A DNA stretch of 64,000 bases from Brachymonas sp049977365. GTDB taxonomy: Bacteria > Pseudomonadota > Gammaproteobacteria > Burkholderiales > Burkholderiaceae_C. A model generated the notes under the pieces. That model was not told the origin of the DNA. It saw only the letters and a list, made by a program, of their open reading frames with translations, and did not search any database. How positions within the stretch are numbered: position 1 is the first letter of the stretch; the number at the start of each line of letters is the position of its first letter. This document shows, piece by piece, positions 1 through 9,340 of this stretch. The DNA lies in the NCBI RefSeq assembly GCF_049977365.1, contig NZ_JBNGEN010000006.1:1-64000 (forward strand), written 5' to 3'. The position numbers were made by a program, and so were the translations under genes.

Positions 1-1030
1 ATCAATCCTGATGGTTATCTCATAGACATGCTGTGGATGCTTTTTGCGGTGCCCGTACACAGGGCCGTCACCTGAAAAGACATTGAGCAGAATATCCGAT
101 GGTGTGCCCCCATTGGGGGTGATGGAGTTTTGCATATGGCACGCAGAAAGAGAGAAGATGGAAAGAAGGGCTGCACTTCCGCGGACCAGGTGCCGAAAGA
201 GCGGATGGCGGTGCAGGCGCGTCAGAGGGGGAGAGGGTGGTCTCAATGGGGGCTCCTGTCCGGTGGGGAGATGTGCATCTGGGTAAGGCTGGCGGGGTGT
301 TTTCTGCCGACAAAGGGTGCTCGGGTCTGGGAGGGCTGCGATCGGGAGGGGGCGGTTCGGGATGCCCTGTTCCGTGCCCTCCGGGAAGACGTGGCAGGAG
401 GAACGCCTGACAGGCACAGTTCCCGTACGAAGCGCACGGCGCTTTCTGGATGCACTGGCGCAGGCATGGCACGATCTATCGTAGCAATGAATTCTCACTA
501 ACTACAACTTTGAATTTAATACAGACCGTGCCCCATGGGGGATGATGCCCGCAGCTCCCAGTGGATTGATGCCCCCAGCGGGGATGTGTCTCCGGGTGGT
601 GCCGGATGCTGCCGGTGTGCTGCGCCGCCAGGCCGCTTCCTGGCACAGTGCAGGGGATGCCGGGCATTCAAAATGCATCACAGCGTTCTGCCGCTCCGTG
701 GCAGGGCTGCCCCGTGCGGGGTGGGCATGGCTGTGTCTGGTGCGGAAATCGAAAAATTGCAACGCGCATGCACAGCCAGGAGGCAAATATTCCTGACGGT
801 GCCAGAATGCGCGGGTGGCGTGCTGCCGCATGCGCCTGAAGCATGCCGTCCCGACACGGTGGGAGGCGGTCAGAGGGATCTGTATGATTTCTGCCGTGTG
901 GTGGTGCCGCTCGAGGCGGCCGTGCCCAGGGGACGCCTCCATGCCGATACCCTCTCCTTTCATGGGCATCGCCCCGCTTTCTTTCATGCCGTTTTTTTCT
1001 TTTGTGTGCCTTCGCTCTGGAGACACGCCT
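1..1030. other. Gene-free left end
   Basis: I find no convincing gene here. Open frames exist on both strands, but they have Arg/Cys/His-rich, non-protein-like compositions and no ribosome-binding sites, so I treat them as GC-driven artefacts. A short CCCCC/GGGGG hairpin sits near 107-119. An AT-richer patch near 498-525 could hold a promoter for the efflux operon downstream, but no clean -35/-10 pair is visible. Confidence 0.5.
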
Positions 1031-2734
1031 GTGCCATGGCGCAGGCCTGCGGGGAAATGGCCAGCAGGCATCGCAGTGGGCATGGCCCTGGCCCTGCTTG
1101 CGGGATGCATGCATGTGCCGCCCCGCACGGTGGACGCCGATGAGGCGCAGGTGCCAGAGCGGTGGCATGCGCCGCTGACCGTCGAGCCTGCAGCCTCTGT
1201 GGCGGTGCCCAAAGAGGCCGCTTCGGCTGCATCCACGCCTGCCACGGGCGCACAGGCTCCGGGTCTCGATGCCCTCTACGACTGGTGGGGACGCTGGAAC
1301 GATCCCGCCCTGCTGACGCTCATCGGTGCTGCCGAGGAGGCCAGCCCCACGCTGGCGACGGCGGCGGCCCGCATTGCCCAGGCCCGTGCGGCAGTCGTTG
1401 GGGCACAGGCAGCGCTCGCCCCTTCGGTAGATGCGCAGGCCAGCGTATCGCGCGGCACCTACAACCAGCTGCCCGATCCCTCGCTGCTGATGACCACGAA
1501 GCAGCTGGGAGGCCAGCTGCAGTGGGAGCTGGATCTGTTCGGCCGTCTCCGCCAGGCCCGCTCGGCCGCCGATGCGCGGCTGCAGGGCGCGCAGGCCCAG
1601 TGGCACGATGCACGGCTCACGCTGGCGGCCGACACGGCACGGCAGTATTTCGCCCTGCTGGCCTGCCAGGACCAGCGCGACATTGCACTGGCCGATGCAC
1701 GCTCGCGCACCGACACCGAACGCCTCACCCGGCATCTGGCGGGCGCGGGATTCACCGCTGCGGCCAATCTGGCGCTGGCCGAGGCAGGCACTGCCCAGGC
1801 CGAGGCCCAGCGGCAGGAGGTGGCGACCCAGTGCGCAGCGGCACTCAAGAGCCTGTCGGCCCTCACGGCGCTCGATGCCTCCCGCCTGCAGGAGCGGCTG
1901 GGCAGCGCCCGCCTGGGCACGGCGCCGGTGCCGAATCTCACGCTCGTGGCGGTCGACCGGGTGCCGGCCGATGTGCTGGCCCACCGGCCGGATGTGTACG
2001 CCGCCGCGCAGGCGGTGGCGGCCGCCAGCGGCGATGTGGGGGCGGCCGAGGCGGCCCGCTACCCTTCGCTGGGGCTCAGTGGCAGCATTGCCCGCATGCA
2101 GGTGGGCCTGGGTGGCTACGGCCAGGCCTCGGGCTCGACCTGGAGCTTCGGCCCCCTGGCGCTTGATCTGCCCCTGTTCGATGGGGGAAGACGCCGCGCC
2201 CAGGCCGCTGCAGCCCGCACCCAGTATGAAGCCGCCGTGAGCCAGTACCGCGCCACGGTGCGCGATGCCGTGCGCGAGGTGGAAACGGCGCTCGATGCCC
2301 TGGCGGGTGCCCGCGCACGCAGCCAGCACATGGACCAGGCCGTGGCAGGCTTCCGGCGCCAGTTCGAGGCTGCGCAGGCCCGCTACCGCGCCGGCATGGG
2401 CAGCCTGCTCGATCTGGAACAGGCCCGCCACGACCTGCTCGCCGCGCAGACCGCCCAGACCCGCCTGCGGCAGGAGACCCGTGACGATGCGGTGGCGCTG
2501 TACCGGGCACTGGGGGGAGGCTGGGATGCCCGCATGCTGCCCGACACCCAGCCGGACCGCACGCTGGTGGCCGAGGGAGAGGCACGCCGCCTGCTGGCTG
2601 CCCAGCGCCGCGCGGCCACCGTTTCTGCTCCGGCACGCACGGCGGCTCTGCCTGGCTCCACGGCTGCCGCACCCAGGCTGGCGGCCAGCGCCACGGGGTC
2701 TTCCTCTGCCTCTCTTACACCTTCTGTCCCATGA
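1031..2734 (+). CDS. RND efflux outer-membrane lipoprotein (NodT/OprM family)
   Basis: This is the outer-membrane channel of a tripartite efflux pump. The chosen GTG start has TGGAGA about 7 bases upstream and yields a lipoprotein signal with lipobox LLAGC and Cys26 as the lipidated residue. Two tandem OEP repeats follow, about residues 60-255 and 265-460. They include the family stretch GGQLQWELDLFGR and the repeat-2 equivalent ending LALDLPLFDGGRRRAQ. The last ~50 residues are an Ala/Ser/Pro-rich tail. In-frame ATGs at 941 (AGGGGA upstream), 962 and 986 are alternatives that would lengthen the signal-peptide n-region. The stop overlaps the adaptor start in ATGA, so the genes are translationally coupled. 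The family is certain, the start less so. Confidence 0.88.
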   Translation: MPWRRPAGKWPAGIAVGMALALLAGCMHVPPRTVDADEAQVPERWHAPLTVEPAASVAVPKEAASAASTPATGAQAPGLDALYDWWGRWNDPALLTLIGAAEEASPTLATAAARIAQARAAVVGAQAALAPSVDAQASVSRGTYNQLPDPSLLMTTKQLGGQLQWELDLFGRLRQARSAADARLQGAQAQWHDARLTLAADTARQYFALLACQDQRDIALADARSRTDTERLTRHLAGAGFTAAANLALAEAGTAQAEAQRQEVATQCAAALKSLSALTALDASRLQERLGSARLGTAPVPNLTLVAVDRVPADVLAHRPDVYAAAQAVAAASGDVGAAEAARYPSLGLSGSIARMQVGLGGYGQASGSTWSFGPLALDLPLFDGGRRRAQAAAARTQYEAAVSQYRATVRDAVREVETALDALAGARARSQHMDQAVAGFRRQFEAAQARYRAGMGSLLDLEQARHDLLAAQTAQTRLRQETRDDAVALYRALGGGWDARMLPDTQPDRTLVAEGEARRLLAAQRRAATVSAPARTAALPGSTAAAPRLAASATGSSSASLTPSVP

Positions 2735-3843
2735 ATCTCAAAGCCTTTTCGATCATCGCCGCGTCCGTGGTAGCGGCCCTGGTGGGCGGCTACTGGATCA
2801 CGCAGCGCAGCTCGGTGCCTGCCCCTCCGCCGGGCACGGCGGCCGGCCCGGCCCGACCCGCCCTCACGGTGCAGACCGTCACGCCCGTGCGCGGGCAGGT
2901 GCCGCTGACGCTCACGGCACAGGGCGGCATTGCGGCCTGGCAGGAGGCCATCGTCGGCGCCCAGAGCAACGGACTGCGGCTCACCCGGCTGCACGCCCAG
3001 GTGGGCGACTGGGTGCGCAAGGGCCAGCTGCTCGCCGAGTTTGCCGCCGATACGGTGCATGCCGACCTGCTGCAGGCCCGCGCGGCACTGCTCGAAGCGC
3101 AGGCCCAGGCGGCCGACGCGCGCTCCAACGCCGACCGCGCACGCAGCATTGCCGACACGGGAGCCCTGAGCACGCAGCAGATCCACCAGTTCGACACGGC
3201 GGCCAAGGCCACCTCGGCCCGTGTGGAGGCTGCCCGGGCCGCGCTCGATGCCCAGCAGCTCCGGCTGGGCTACACGCGCGTGCTGGCTCCGGATGCGGGG
3301 GTGATTGCCGCCCGCAGTGCCACAGTCGGCGCCGTGGTGCCGGCAGGCACCGAGCTGTTCCGCATGGTGCGACAGGGCCGCCTCGAATGGCGGGCCGAGG
3401 TGGTGGCCCGGGATCTGCCGCTTCTGCAGCCCGGGCAGAAGGCCCGCGTGCGCACGCCCGCTGGCACCATGCTCGACGGCACCGTGCGCCAGATCGCCCC
3501 CACGCTCGATGCGCAGCGCCGGGTCGCACTGGTGTATGTGGATCTGCCCGATGCCATGGCGCACGGCACGCGCGCGGGCATGTATGCCAGCGGCACCTTT
3601 GTGCTCGGCGAGGCAGCCGGCTGGCTGGTGCCGCAGAGCGCAGTGGTGTCGCGCGACGGGCTCAGCTACGTCTTTGCCGTCGGCCCCAACGGCCGGGTGC
3701 AGCAGCGCCGGGTCGAAACGGGTGCCCGCATGGGCGAACAGGTCCAGATTCTGCAGGGTGTGGACGGCTCCGCGCCGCTGGTGCGCACCGGCGGCGGATT
3801 CCTCAACGACGGGGACACGGTGAGCATCCAGTCGGCCCGATGA
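2731..3843 (+). CDS. RND efflux periplasmic adaptor (MexA/AcrA-type, HlyD family)
   Basis: Membrane-fusion subunit joining the RND pump to the outer-membrane channel. Residues 1-25 form an uncleaved anchor or signal (SIIAASVVAALVGGY). The two lipoyl-like half-motifs are around residues 75-105 and 180-215 (the second with APDAGVI), flanking an Ala-rich coiled-coil hairpin at about 110-178. A beta-barrel and membrane-proximal domain follow. At 370 residues it is the normal family size. The start overlaps the preceding stop by four bases. It lies in the same operon as the SRPBCC gene and the pump. Confidence 0.92.
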   Translation: MNLKAFSIIAASVVAALVGGYWITQRSSVPAPPPGTAAGPARPALTVQTVTPVRGQVPLTLTAQGGIAAWQEAIVGAQSNGLRLTRLHAQVGDWVRKGQLLAEFAADTVHADLLQARAALLEAQAQAADARSNADRARSIADTGALSTQQIHQFDTAAKATSARVEAARAALDAQQLRLGYTRVLAPDAGVIAARSATVGAVVPAGTELFRMVRQGRLEWRAEVVARDLPLLQPGQKARVRTPAGTMLDGTVRQIAPTLDAQRRVALVYVDLPDAMAHGTRAGMYASGTFVLGEAAGWLVPQSAVVSRDGLSYVFAVGPNGRVQQRRVETGARMGEQVQILQGVDGSAPLVRTGGGFLNDGDTVSIQSAR

Positions 3844-3894
3844 CGATGCTGCTCCCGCCTCCTTCCGCCCTCCCGTTTCCGAAAGGCGCACGCC

Positions 3895-4350
3895 ATGCTG
3901 GTGCTTGAAACCTCGATCGATATTCCAGTCCCCCGCGCCCAGGTGTGGGCCATCCTGACCGACCTTGCGGCCTATCCGGAGTGGAATCCCTTCATGCGCG
4001 CTATTCAGGGCCCCCTGCAGCCTGGCGCACGTCTGCAGGTGGATCTGCAGCCTCCGGGCGGCCGGAGCATGCGCTTTCGGCCCCGGGTGCTCGCGTGCCG
4101 CGAGGGGCATGAACTGCGCTGGCTGGGGCGCCTCGGCATACCCGGCCTGTTCGATGGCGAACATGCGCTCCTGCTGACCGACGCGACTCACGGCCACACG
4201 CGCTTCACCCAGCACGAACGCTTCACGGGCCTGCTGGTTGCGCCGCTGCGGCGCAGTCTGCTGGGGGCCACCCGCCAGGGGTTCGTCGCCATGGACGAGG
4301 CCCTGCGGCAGCGCGCCATGGCCCGGGCCAGTGCCGGAGGGCCGGCGTGA
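3895..4350 (+). CDS. SRPBCC/START-like ligand-binding protein in an RND operon
   Basis: A 151-residue protein with the start typical of the SRPBCC (polyketide cyclase/START) fold: an N-terminal strand, then PVPRAQVWAILTDLAAYPEWNPF at residues ~11-33. This fold holds small hydrophobic ligands in a deep cavity. There is no signal peptide, so it is probably cytoplasmic. It lies between the adaptor and pump genes, and its TGA overlaps the pump's GTG start (GTGA), so it is translated with the pump. This suggests a role tied to the efflux substrate, such as binding, sensing or turnover; that is inference. AAAGG lies upstream of the ATG. Confidence 0.8.
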   Translation: MLVLETSIDIPVPRAQVWAILTDLAAYPEWNPFMRAIQGPLQPGARLQVDLQPPGGRSMRFRPRVLACREGHELRWLGRLGIPGLFDGEHALLLTDATHGHTRFTQHERFTGLLVAPLRRSLLGATRQGFVAMDEALRQRAMARASAGGPA

Positions 4351-7300
4351 ACTTTTCAGCCTTCTCCATCCGTAACCCGGTGCCGGCGATTCTGCTGTTC
4401 GCACTGCTCACGCTCGCCGGGCTGCTGGCCTTCCGCATGACGCTGGTGCAGGACTTCCCGGACATCCAGCTCCCGATCGTCACCGTGACCGTCACCCAGC
4501 CGGGCGCCGCACCCGCCCAGCTCGAAACCGAGGTCGCGCGCAAGATCGAGGACTCGGTCGCCACCGTCACCGGCATCAAGAACATGTACACCACGGTGCT
4601 CGACGGGGTGACGACGATCACCGTCGAATTCCAGCTCGAAAAGAACATCACCGATGCCGTCACCGAGGTGCGCGACGCCGTCTCGCAGGTGCGCTCCGAC
4701 CTGCCCGCCGACATCCGCGAGCCCATCATCAGCAAGCTGCCCACCTCCGGCCGCGTGGTGGAGGTGTACGCGCTGCGGCTCGAACCCGGCTCCGGCTGGG
4801 ACGCGCAGCAGCTCTCGTGGTACGTGGACCATACCGTCGCCAAGCGCCTGCTGAGCATTGCCGGCGTGGGCGCGGTTAAGCGCGTGGGGGGCGTGACACG
4901 CGAGGTGCAGGTGGTGCTCGATCCCGACCGCATGCAGGCCCTGGGCGTGACGGCGGCCGAAGTCTCGCGCCAGCTCGCGCTGGTGCAGCAGGACGCTCCC
5001 GGCGGCCGTGGCGATGTGGGCGGCGCCGAGCAGACCGTGCGCACCGTGGCCTCGGCCCAGACGGCCGACCAGCTCGCCGGCATGGCCATTCCGCTCGCCA
5101 GCGGCGCCACGGCCCGGCTCGGCGACGTGGCCGATGTGCGCGACACCGTGGCCGAGCCGCGCGCCGTGGCGCTGGTCAACGGCCAGCCCGTGGTGGCGGT
5201 CGAGATCTTCCGGGCCAAGGGAGCGAGCGAGCTGGAGGTGGCCCAGGCCGTGGCGCGTGCCATGGACGAGCTGCAGGCCGGCCATCCGCAGGCGGTCATT
5301 GCCCGCATCGTGGACAACGCAGCCCCGGTGCAGGAGAACTTCGACGGCAGCATGCACCTGCTCTACGAGGGCGCGCTGCTGGCGGTGCTGGTGGTGTTCC
5401 TATTCCTGCGCGACTGGCGGGCCACGCTGGTGGCCGCCACCGCGCTGCCGCTGTCGATCATTCCGACCTACCTCGGGCTCTACCACTTCGGCTACAGCCT
5501 CAACGGCGTCACGCTGCTCGCCCTGGCGCTGGTGGTCGGCATTCTGGTGGACGATGCCATCGTCGAGATCGAGAACATCTCGCGCCACCTCGCCATGGGC
5601 AAGACGCCCTATCAGGCCGCGATGGAGGCCGCCGACGAGATCGGTATGGCCGTGATCGCCACCACCTTCGCCCTGGTGGCCGTGTTCCTGCCCACGGCCT
5701 TCATGAGCGGCATCTCGGGTCTGTTCTTCAAGCAGTTCGGGTGGACGGCCGTGCTCGCCATTCTGGCGTCGCTGGTGGTGGCCCGGCTGCTCACCCCCAT
5801 GATGGCCGCCTACCTGCTCCGCCCCCAGGCCGGCGCCGGGGGCCATGCCACGCACACCAACGCCCTTTCCCCTTCCGGCAACGCACCAGCGGACGACGGC
5901 CCCCTCATGCGCCGCTACATGGCCACCATGCGCTGGTGTCTGGATCACCGGCGCTTCACGGTGCTGGCAGCGGTGGGCTTCTTCGCCGCCTCGCTGACCC
6001 TGGTGCCGCTGCTGCCCACGGGCTTCGTGCCCCAGGCCGACCGGGGCCAGACGCAGGTCACCATCGAGCTGCCCCCTGGCGCCACCCTCGCGCAGACCCG
6101 GGCCCTGGCCGAAACCGCCCGCCAGCGCATCGCGCAGGACCCGGACGTGGTGAGCGTGTACGCCTCGGTGGGCGGGGGATCGAGCGGCGACGGCTTCCAC
6201 CCCGGGGCCGCCGCCGAAGTGCGGCGTGCCGTGCTCACGCTGGTGCTGCTGCACCGGCGCGACCGGGCCGACACCATTGCCGACATCGACGCGCGCATGC
6301 GCACCCTCGTGCAGACCCTGCCCGGTGCCCGCTTCCAGATCGGCAGCGGCGACATGGGCAGCAAGATGGAGCTCACGCTGCTCGGCGACGAGCCGGCCAC
6401 CCTCACCGCGACGGCCCGCGAGGTCGAACGCCAGCTGCGCACCCTGCCCGGCATCGGCGGCGTGACAAGCGACGCGGCCCTGGTGCAGCCCGAACTCATC
6501 GTCCGCCCGGACAGTGCCCGCGCGGCCGAACTGGGCGTGACCACCGCCGCCATTGCCCAGACCGTGCGCGTGGCCACGGCAGGCGACTACGAACAGCAGC
6601 TCCCCAAGATGAACCTGCCCGACCGGCAGGTGCCCATCCGCGTCAAGCTGCCCGACAGCTTCCGCGCCCACGTGGGCGACCTCGAACGCCTGCTGGTGCC
6701 GGGTCGCACCGGGCTGGTCCCGCTCGCCGATGTGGCGAGCATCCGGCTCGAGAGCGGCCCCTCGGTCATCAACCGCATCAACCGCAGCCGCAGCGTGCGC
6801 TTTCAGATCGAGCTGGGCTCGCGCACCCTGGGCCAGGCCAATGCCGCCGCCCGTGCGCTGCCCGCCATGCAGCACCTGCCGCCCGGCATCCGCATCGCCG
6901 AGCTGGGCGATGCCGAGGAAATGCAGACCCTGTTCGCCAGCTTCGGCACCGCCATGGCCATCGGGGTGCTGTGCATCTACGGCGTGCTGGTGCTGCTGTT
7001 CCGCGACTTCATGCAGCCGGTGACCATCCTCGGCGCGCTGCCCATGGCCATCGGGGGCGCCTTCGTGGCCCTGCTGCTCACACACCGCGCGCTGTCCATG
7101 CCCTCGATGATCGGGCTCATCATGCTCATGGGCATCGTCACCAAGAACTCCATCCTGCTCGTGGACTACGCCATCATGGCGCGACGCGCAGGCATGGACC
7201 GCCGCGCCGCCCTCGTCGATGCCTGCCACAAGCGCAGCCGCCCCATTCTCATGACCACCATCGCCATGGGCGCCGGCATGCTGCCGCTCGCGCTCGGCCT

Positions 7301-7520
7301 GAGCAAGGGCGACCCGAGCTTCAACTCGCCCATGGCCATCACCGTCATCGGCGGCCTGCTCACCAGCACCCTGCTGAGCCTGCTGGTGGTGCCTGCCCTC
7401 TTCACCTACGTCGATGACCTCAAGCTCGCGCTGATGCGGCGCATGCGGCACACACCGCCGCCCACCCGCACGCCACCGGCCTCCTCATCCCCTGATCCAG
7501 CCCCCGAGGAAGCCGTCTGA
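4347..7520 (+). CDS. RND multidrug efflux pump, inner-membrane subunit (AcrB/MdtF-like HAE1)
   Basis: Proton-driven inner-membrane exporter of 1057 residues, the usual length for the hydrophobe/amphiphile efflux RND class. TM1 is near residues 11-31, followed by a large periplasmic loop. TM4 carries the proton-relay pair Asp402-Asp403 in ILVDDAIVEIEN. Lys933 in TM10 (IVTKNSILLVDYA) matches the catalytic lysine of AcrB. A second periplasmic loop separates TM7 and TM8, and the C-terminus is a short Pro-rich cytoplasmic tail. The start is GTG, overlapping the preceding TGA by four bases. It forms a pump with the two upstream subunits. Substrate specificity cannot be read from sequence. Confidence 0.95.
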   Translation: MNFSAFSIRNPVPAILLFALLTLAGLLAFRMTLVQDFPDIQLPIVTVTVTQPGAAPAQLETEVARKIEDSVATVTGIKNMYTTVLDGVTTITVEFQLEKNITDAVTEVRDAVSQVRSDLPADIREPIISKLPTSGRVVEVYALRLEPGSGWDAQQLSWYVDHTVAKRLLSIAGVGAVKRVGGVTREVQVVLDPDRMQALGVTAAEVSRQLALVQQDAPGGRGDVGGAEQTVRTVASAQTADQLAGMAIPLASGATARLGDVADVRDTVAEPRAVALVNGQPVVAVEIFRAKGASELEVAQAVARAMDELQAGHPQAVIARIVDNAAPVQENFDGSMHLLYEGALLAVLVVFLFLRDWRATLVAATALPLSIIPTYLGLYHFGYSLNGVTLLALALVVGILVDDAIVEIENISRHLAMGKTPYQAAMEAADEIGMAVIATTFALVAVFLPTAFMSGISGLFFKQFGWTAVLAILASLVVARLLTPMMAAYLLRPQAGAGGHATHTNALSPSGNAPADDGPLMRRYMATMRWCLDHRRFTVLAAVGFFAASLTLVPLLPTGFVPQADRGQTQVTIELPPGATLAQTRALAETARQRIAQDPDVVSVYASVGGGSSGDGFHPGAAAEVRRAVLTLVLLHRRDRADTIADIDARMRTLVQTLPGARFQIGSGDMGSKMELTLLGDEPATLTATAREVERQLRTLPGIGGVTSDAALVQPELIVRPDSARAAELGVTTAAIAQTVRVATAGDYEQQLPKMNLPDRQVPIRVKLPDSFRAHVGDLERLLVPGRTGLVPLADVASIRLESGPSVINRINRSRSVRFQIELGSRTLGQANAAARALPAMQHLPPGIRIAELGDAEEMQTLFASFGTAMAIGVLCIYGVLVLLFRDFMQPVTILGALPMAIGGAFVALLLTHRALSMPSMIGLIMLMGIVTKNSILLVDYAIMARRAGMDRRAALVDACHKRSRPILMTTIAMGAGMLPLALGLSKGDPSFNSPMAITVIGGLLTSTLLSLLVVPALFTYVDDLKLALMRRMRHTPPPTRTPPASSSPDPAPEEAV

Positions 7521-7521
7521 C

Positions 7522-7866
7522 ATGACTGCCCTGCTCCTCAAGACCCTGCTGTCTGCCGTGCTCATCGTGGCCATCTCGGAGCTGTCGCGCCGCAGCAGCT
7601 TCTGGGGTGCGCTGCTCGCCTCGCTCCCCCTCACCTCGCTGCTGGCGCTGGTCTGGATGCACCTGGACGGCGCCGGCAGCGAGCGCATCGCCACCACCAC
7701 GCTCGACATCTTCTGGCTCGTGCTGCCTTCGCTGGTCTTCTTTTTGCTGCTGCCCGCGCTCCTGCGCGCAGGGGCGGCCTTCTGGCCCAGCCTGCTGCTG
7801 AGCTGCGCAGCCACGGCCGGCGCCTACGGCCTCATGGGACTGTTCCTGCACCGCGCGGGGAGTTGA
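7522..7866 (+). CDS. DUF3147-family small membrane protein
   Basis: A 114-residue hydrophobic protein with about four membrane helices (residues ~3-20, 27-45, 57-80, 85-108). The pattern, including SRRSSFWGALLASLPLTSLLALVWM, fits the DUF3147 family, whose function is unknown. It starts one base after the pump's stop codon, so it is almost certainly the last gene of the efflux operon. Whether it takes part in efflux is not known. It converges on the FTR1 gene. Confidence 0.8.
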   Translation: MTALLLKTLLSAVLIVAISELSRRSSFWGALLASLPLTSLLALVWMHLDGAGSERIATTTLDIFWLVLPSLVFFLLLPALLRAGAAFWPSLLLSCAATAGAYGLMGLFLHRAGS

Positions 7867-7943
7867 CGCGAGCGCACAGAATCTGGCCGCCCGAGGCGAC
7901 CGGACCGGCACAGAGACGGGAGGCCAGCCCCGCCCGCCCGGTG

Positions 7944-8798
7944 TCAGTGCGTGGCCGGCACAGCACTCGGGGCACGCGGCGCCCCGGCAGGCACACGCGT
8001 GAGCCGCATGCCAACCAGAATCGCCACCACCGTGCCCACCTGCACCAGCACCTGCATGCCAGAGGGCATGGCCTCGTAGCCCACGAGCGTGTGCAGCACC
8101 CGGCCAGCCAGCGCGTCATCCCCGAGCAGCCAGGAACTGTCCCACAGCGGTGTGGCCAGACTCGGCAGCCAGTCCGCCTGCACCAGAAAGCGCGCCGCCT
8201 GCCCGGCCATGGCCGCTGCCAGCAGCACGATGAAACCGCCTGTCGCCGCAAAGAAAACCCGCGTCGGAATCCGCACGAATCCCGCATACAGCCCCACTCC
8301 GGCCAGCGCCCCGGCCAGCAGGCCCAGCGCCCCACCGCCTGCCACCTGCATGGGAGTCTCGCCCCCGCCTGCCAGCAGGCCGTAGAGGAACAGCACCGTC
8401 TCGGCCCCTTCGCGCAGCACGGCCAGCGCCACCACCACCGCCACGGCCGACATCTCGCGTGCACCGGCCTGCACCTCGGCCCCCAGCGCATGCACCTCCT
8501 GCGCCATGCGGCGGCCGTGGCGCGCCATCCAGATGACATGCCAGGCCAGCATGGCCGCCGCCAGCAGCAGCACACCCGCATTGAGCAGCTCCTGCCCCAC
8601 GCCGTCGGCCAGATCGGCAATGGTGCGCATCAGCGAGGCCACGAGCACCGCGCCCAGCACCCCCGCGCCCACCCCGCCCGCAAGCCAGCGTCCCCGGCCC
8701 GGCAGCGCACGGGTGGCTGCAGCCACAATGCCCAGAATCAGGGCAGCTTCCAGCGTTTCACGAAACACGATGATGGCAGCTCCGATCATGGCATTCAC
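7944..8798 (-). CDS. FTR1-family iron permease (EfeU/FtrC-like)
   Basis: Inner-membrane high-affinity iron permease of 284 residues. It has the two REXXE iron-binding motifs expected of the family: RETLE at residues 13-17 and REGAE at 129-133, each within a membrane helix. About seven hydrophobic segments are seen. Its start overlaps the stop of the cupredoxin gene upstream by four bases, so they form a two-gene unit. In Bordetella-type FtrABCD systems the permease works with a P19 protein (FtrA), a cupredoxin (FtrB) and a ferredoxin-like protein (FtrD). Only the FtrB- and FtrC-like parts are present here. A Fur-like box precedes the unit. Confidence 0.9.
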   Translation of the reverse strand: MNAMIGAAIIVFRETLEAALILGIVAAATRALPGRGRWLAGGVGAGVLGAVLVASLMRTIADLADGVGQELLNAGVLLLAAAMLAWHVIWMARHGRRMAQEVHALGAEVQAGAREMSAVAVVVALAVLREGAETVLFLYGLLAGGGETPMQVAGGGALGLLAGALAGVGLYAGFVRIPTRVFFAATGGFIVLLAAAMAGQAARFLVQADWLPSLATPLWDSSWLLGDDALAGRVLHTLVGYEAMPSGMQVLVQVGTVVAILVGMRLTRVPAGAPRAPSAVPATH

Positions 8799-9118
8799 TC
8801 CGCAATGACCACGCCGCGCGCGGTCTTTTCATGAAACTCGCCAAAGAACGGGTAGCGTCCCGGCTTGAGCGGACCGATCGGAATCTGCACCGTGGCCCCA
8901 GGCGCCACGATCTTCTCGCGGTGCAGCGTGTAGCTCTCGAACTCCTCGGGCGTGGGGTCCTGGTTGTGCACCATCAGCCGCACCTTCTGCCCCGCCGGCA
9001 CCTTCACCTCGACGGGCATGAAGCGATGGTTGCGAATGGTCAGCGCCACCTCCGGGTCGGCCGCGAGCGCACCGGTGGCAACGAGGCACAGCCCCAGCGA
9101 AATGAACAGGCGTGTCAT
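8795..9118 (-). CDS. Periplasmic cupredoxin-domain protein (FtrB-like)
   Basis: A 107-residue exported protein. A signal peptide (cut likely after ATGALA, near residue 18) is followed by a single cupredoxin fold with RNHRFMPVEVKVPAGQKVRL and the C-terminal PFFGEFHEKTARG. In FTR1-linked systems the cupredoxin is proposed to oxidise or pass iron to the permease. His residues typical of metal sites are present, but a classic blue-copper Cys is missing. The start with AAGGAGA seven bases upstream was preferred over one 18 bases earlier. It is translationally coupled to the FTR1 permease. Confidence 0.85.
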   Translation of the reverse strand: MTRLFISLGLCLVATGALAADPEVALTIRNHRFMPVEVKVPAGQKVRLMVHNQDPTPEEFESYTLHREKIVAPGATVQIPIGPLKPGRYPFFGEFHEKTARGVVIAE

Positions 9119-9146
9119 GCGTCTCTCCTTGGTCAAAGATGCGCAT

Positions 9147-9165
9147 GATAACGATTCTCATTTGT
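9147..9165 (-). promoter_or_regulatory. Fur-like box upstream of the FTR1 unit
   Basis: On the plus strand the 19 bases read GATAACGATTCTCATTTGT, matching the classical Fur consensus GATAATGATAATCATTATC at 13 of 19 positions. It lies about 30 bases upstream of the cupredoxin start, where repressor binding would block transcription. Iron-Fur control of the two iron genes is therefore likely, by inference. Confidence 0.65.
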
Positions 9166-9245
9166 AATGCAACCCCAAGGGGCTTTTCCCACACACCGCT
9201 CCATCGGCCGCACAGGTGCGGCCAGCAGCAAATGGAATGCGGAAT

Positions 9246-9272
9246 GCATGGCCGGGAAGAAACCGGCCATGC
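9246..9272 (-). terminator. Hairpin downstream of ribB, probable terminator
   Basis: A perfect 10-bp inverted repeat (GCATGGCCGG / CCGGCCATGC) with a 7-base loop lies about 70 bases past the ribB stop. In the ribB transcript there is no long U-tract after the stem, so it may be a weak or Rho-assisted terminator. It also separates ribB from the iron promoter. Confidence 0.45.
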
Positions 9273-9340
9273 GGCCTGCCAACCTGTCCAGCGTTCGGCG
9301 TTCGGCGTTCGGTTCGGTCAGGCTCGTCTCCCTGCCCGCC

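Noticed and set aside
668..2431. Long antisense open frame opposite the first outer-membrane lipoprotein gene
   Set aside because: It is Arg/Gly/Ala-rich with no domain, no ribosome-binding site and a well-supported gene on the other strand. Similar long antisense frames opposite the adaptor, RND pump, CoA-transferase, gcvP and pglL genes were dropped for the same reason.
5400..7451. 683-residue His/Gly/Glu-rich frame antisense to the RND pump
   Set aside because: The odd composition is the direct complement of conserved pump codons in GC-rich DNA. It has no independent evidence of being coding.
9293..9317. Short tandem repeat of GTTCGGC
   Set aside because: Only about three units and no spacer-repeat structure, so it is not a CRISPR array or a meaningful satellite.
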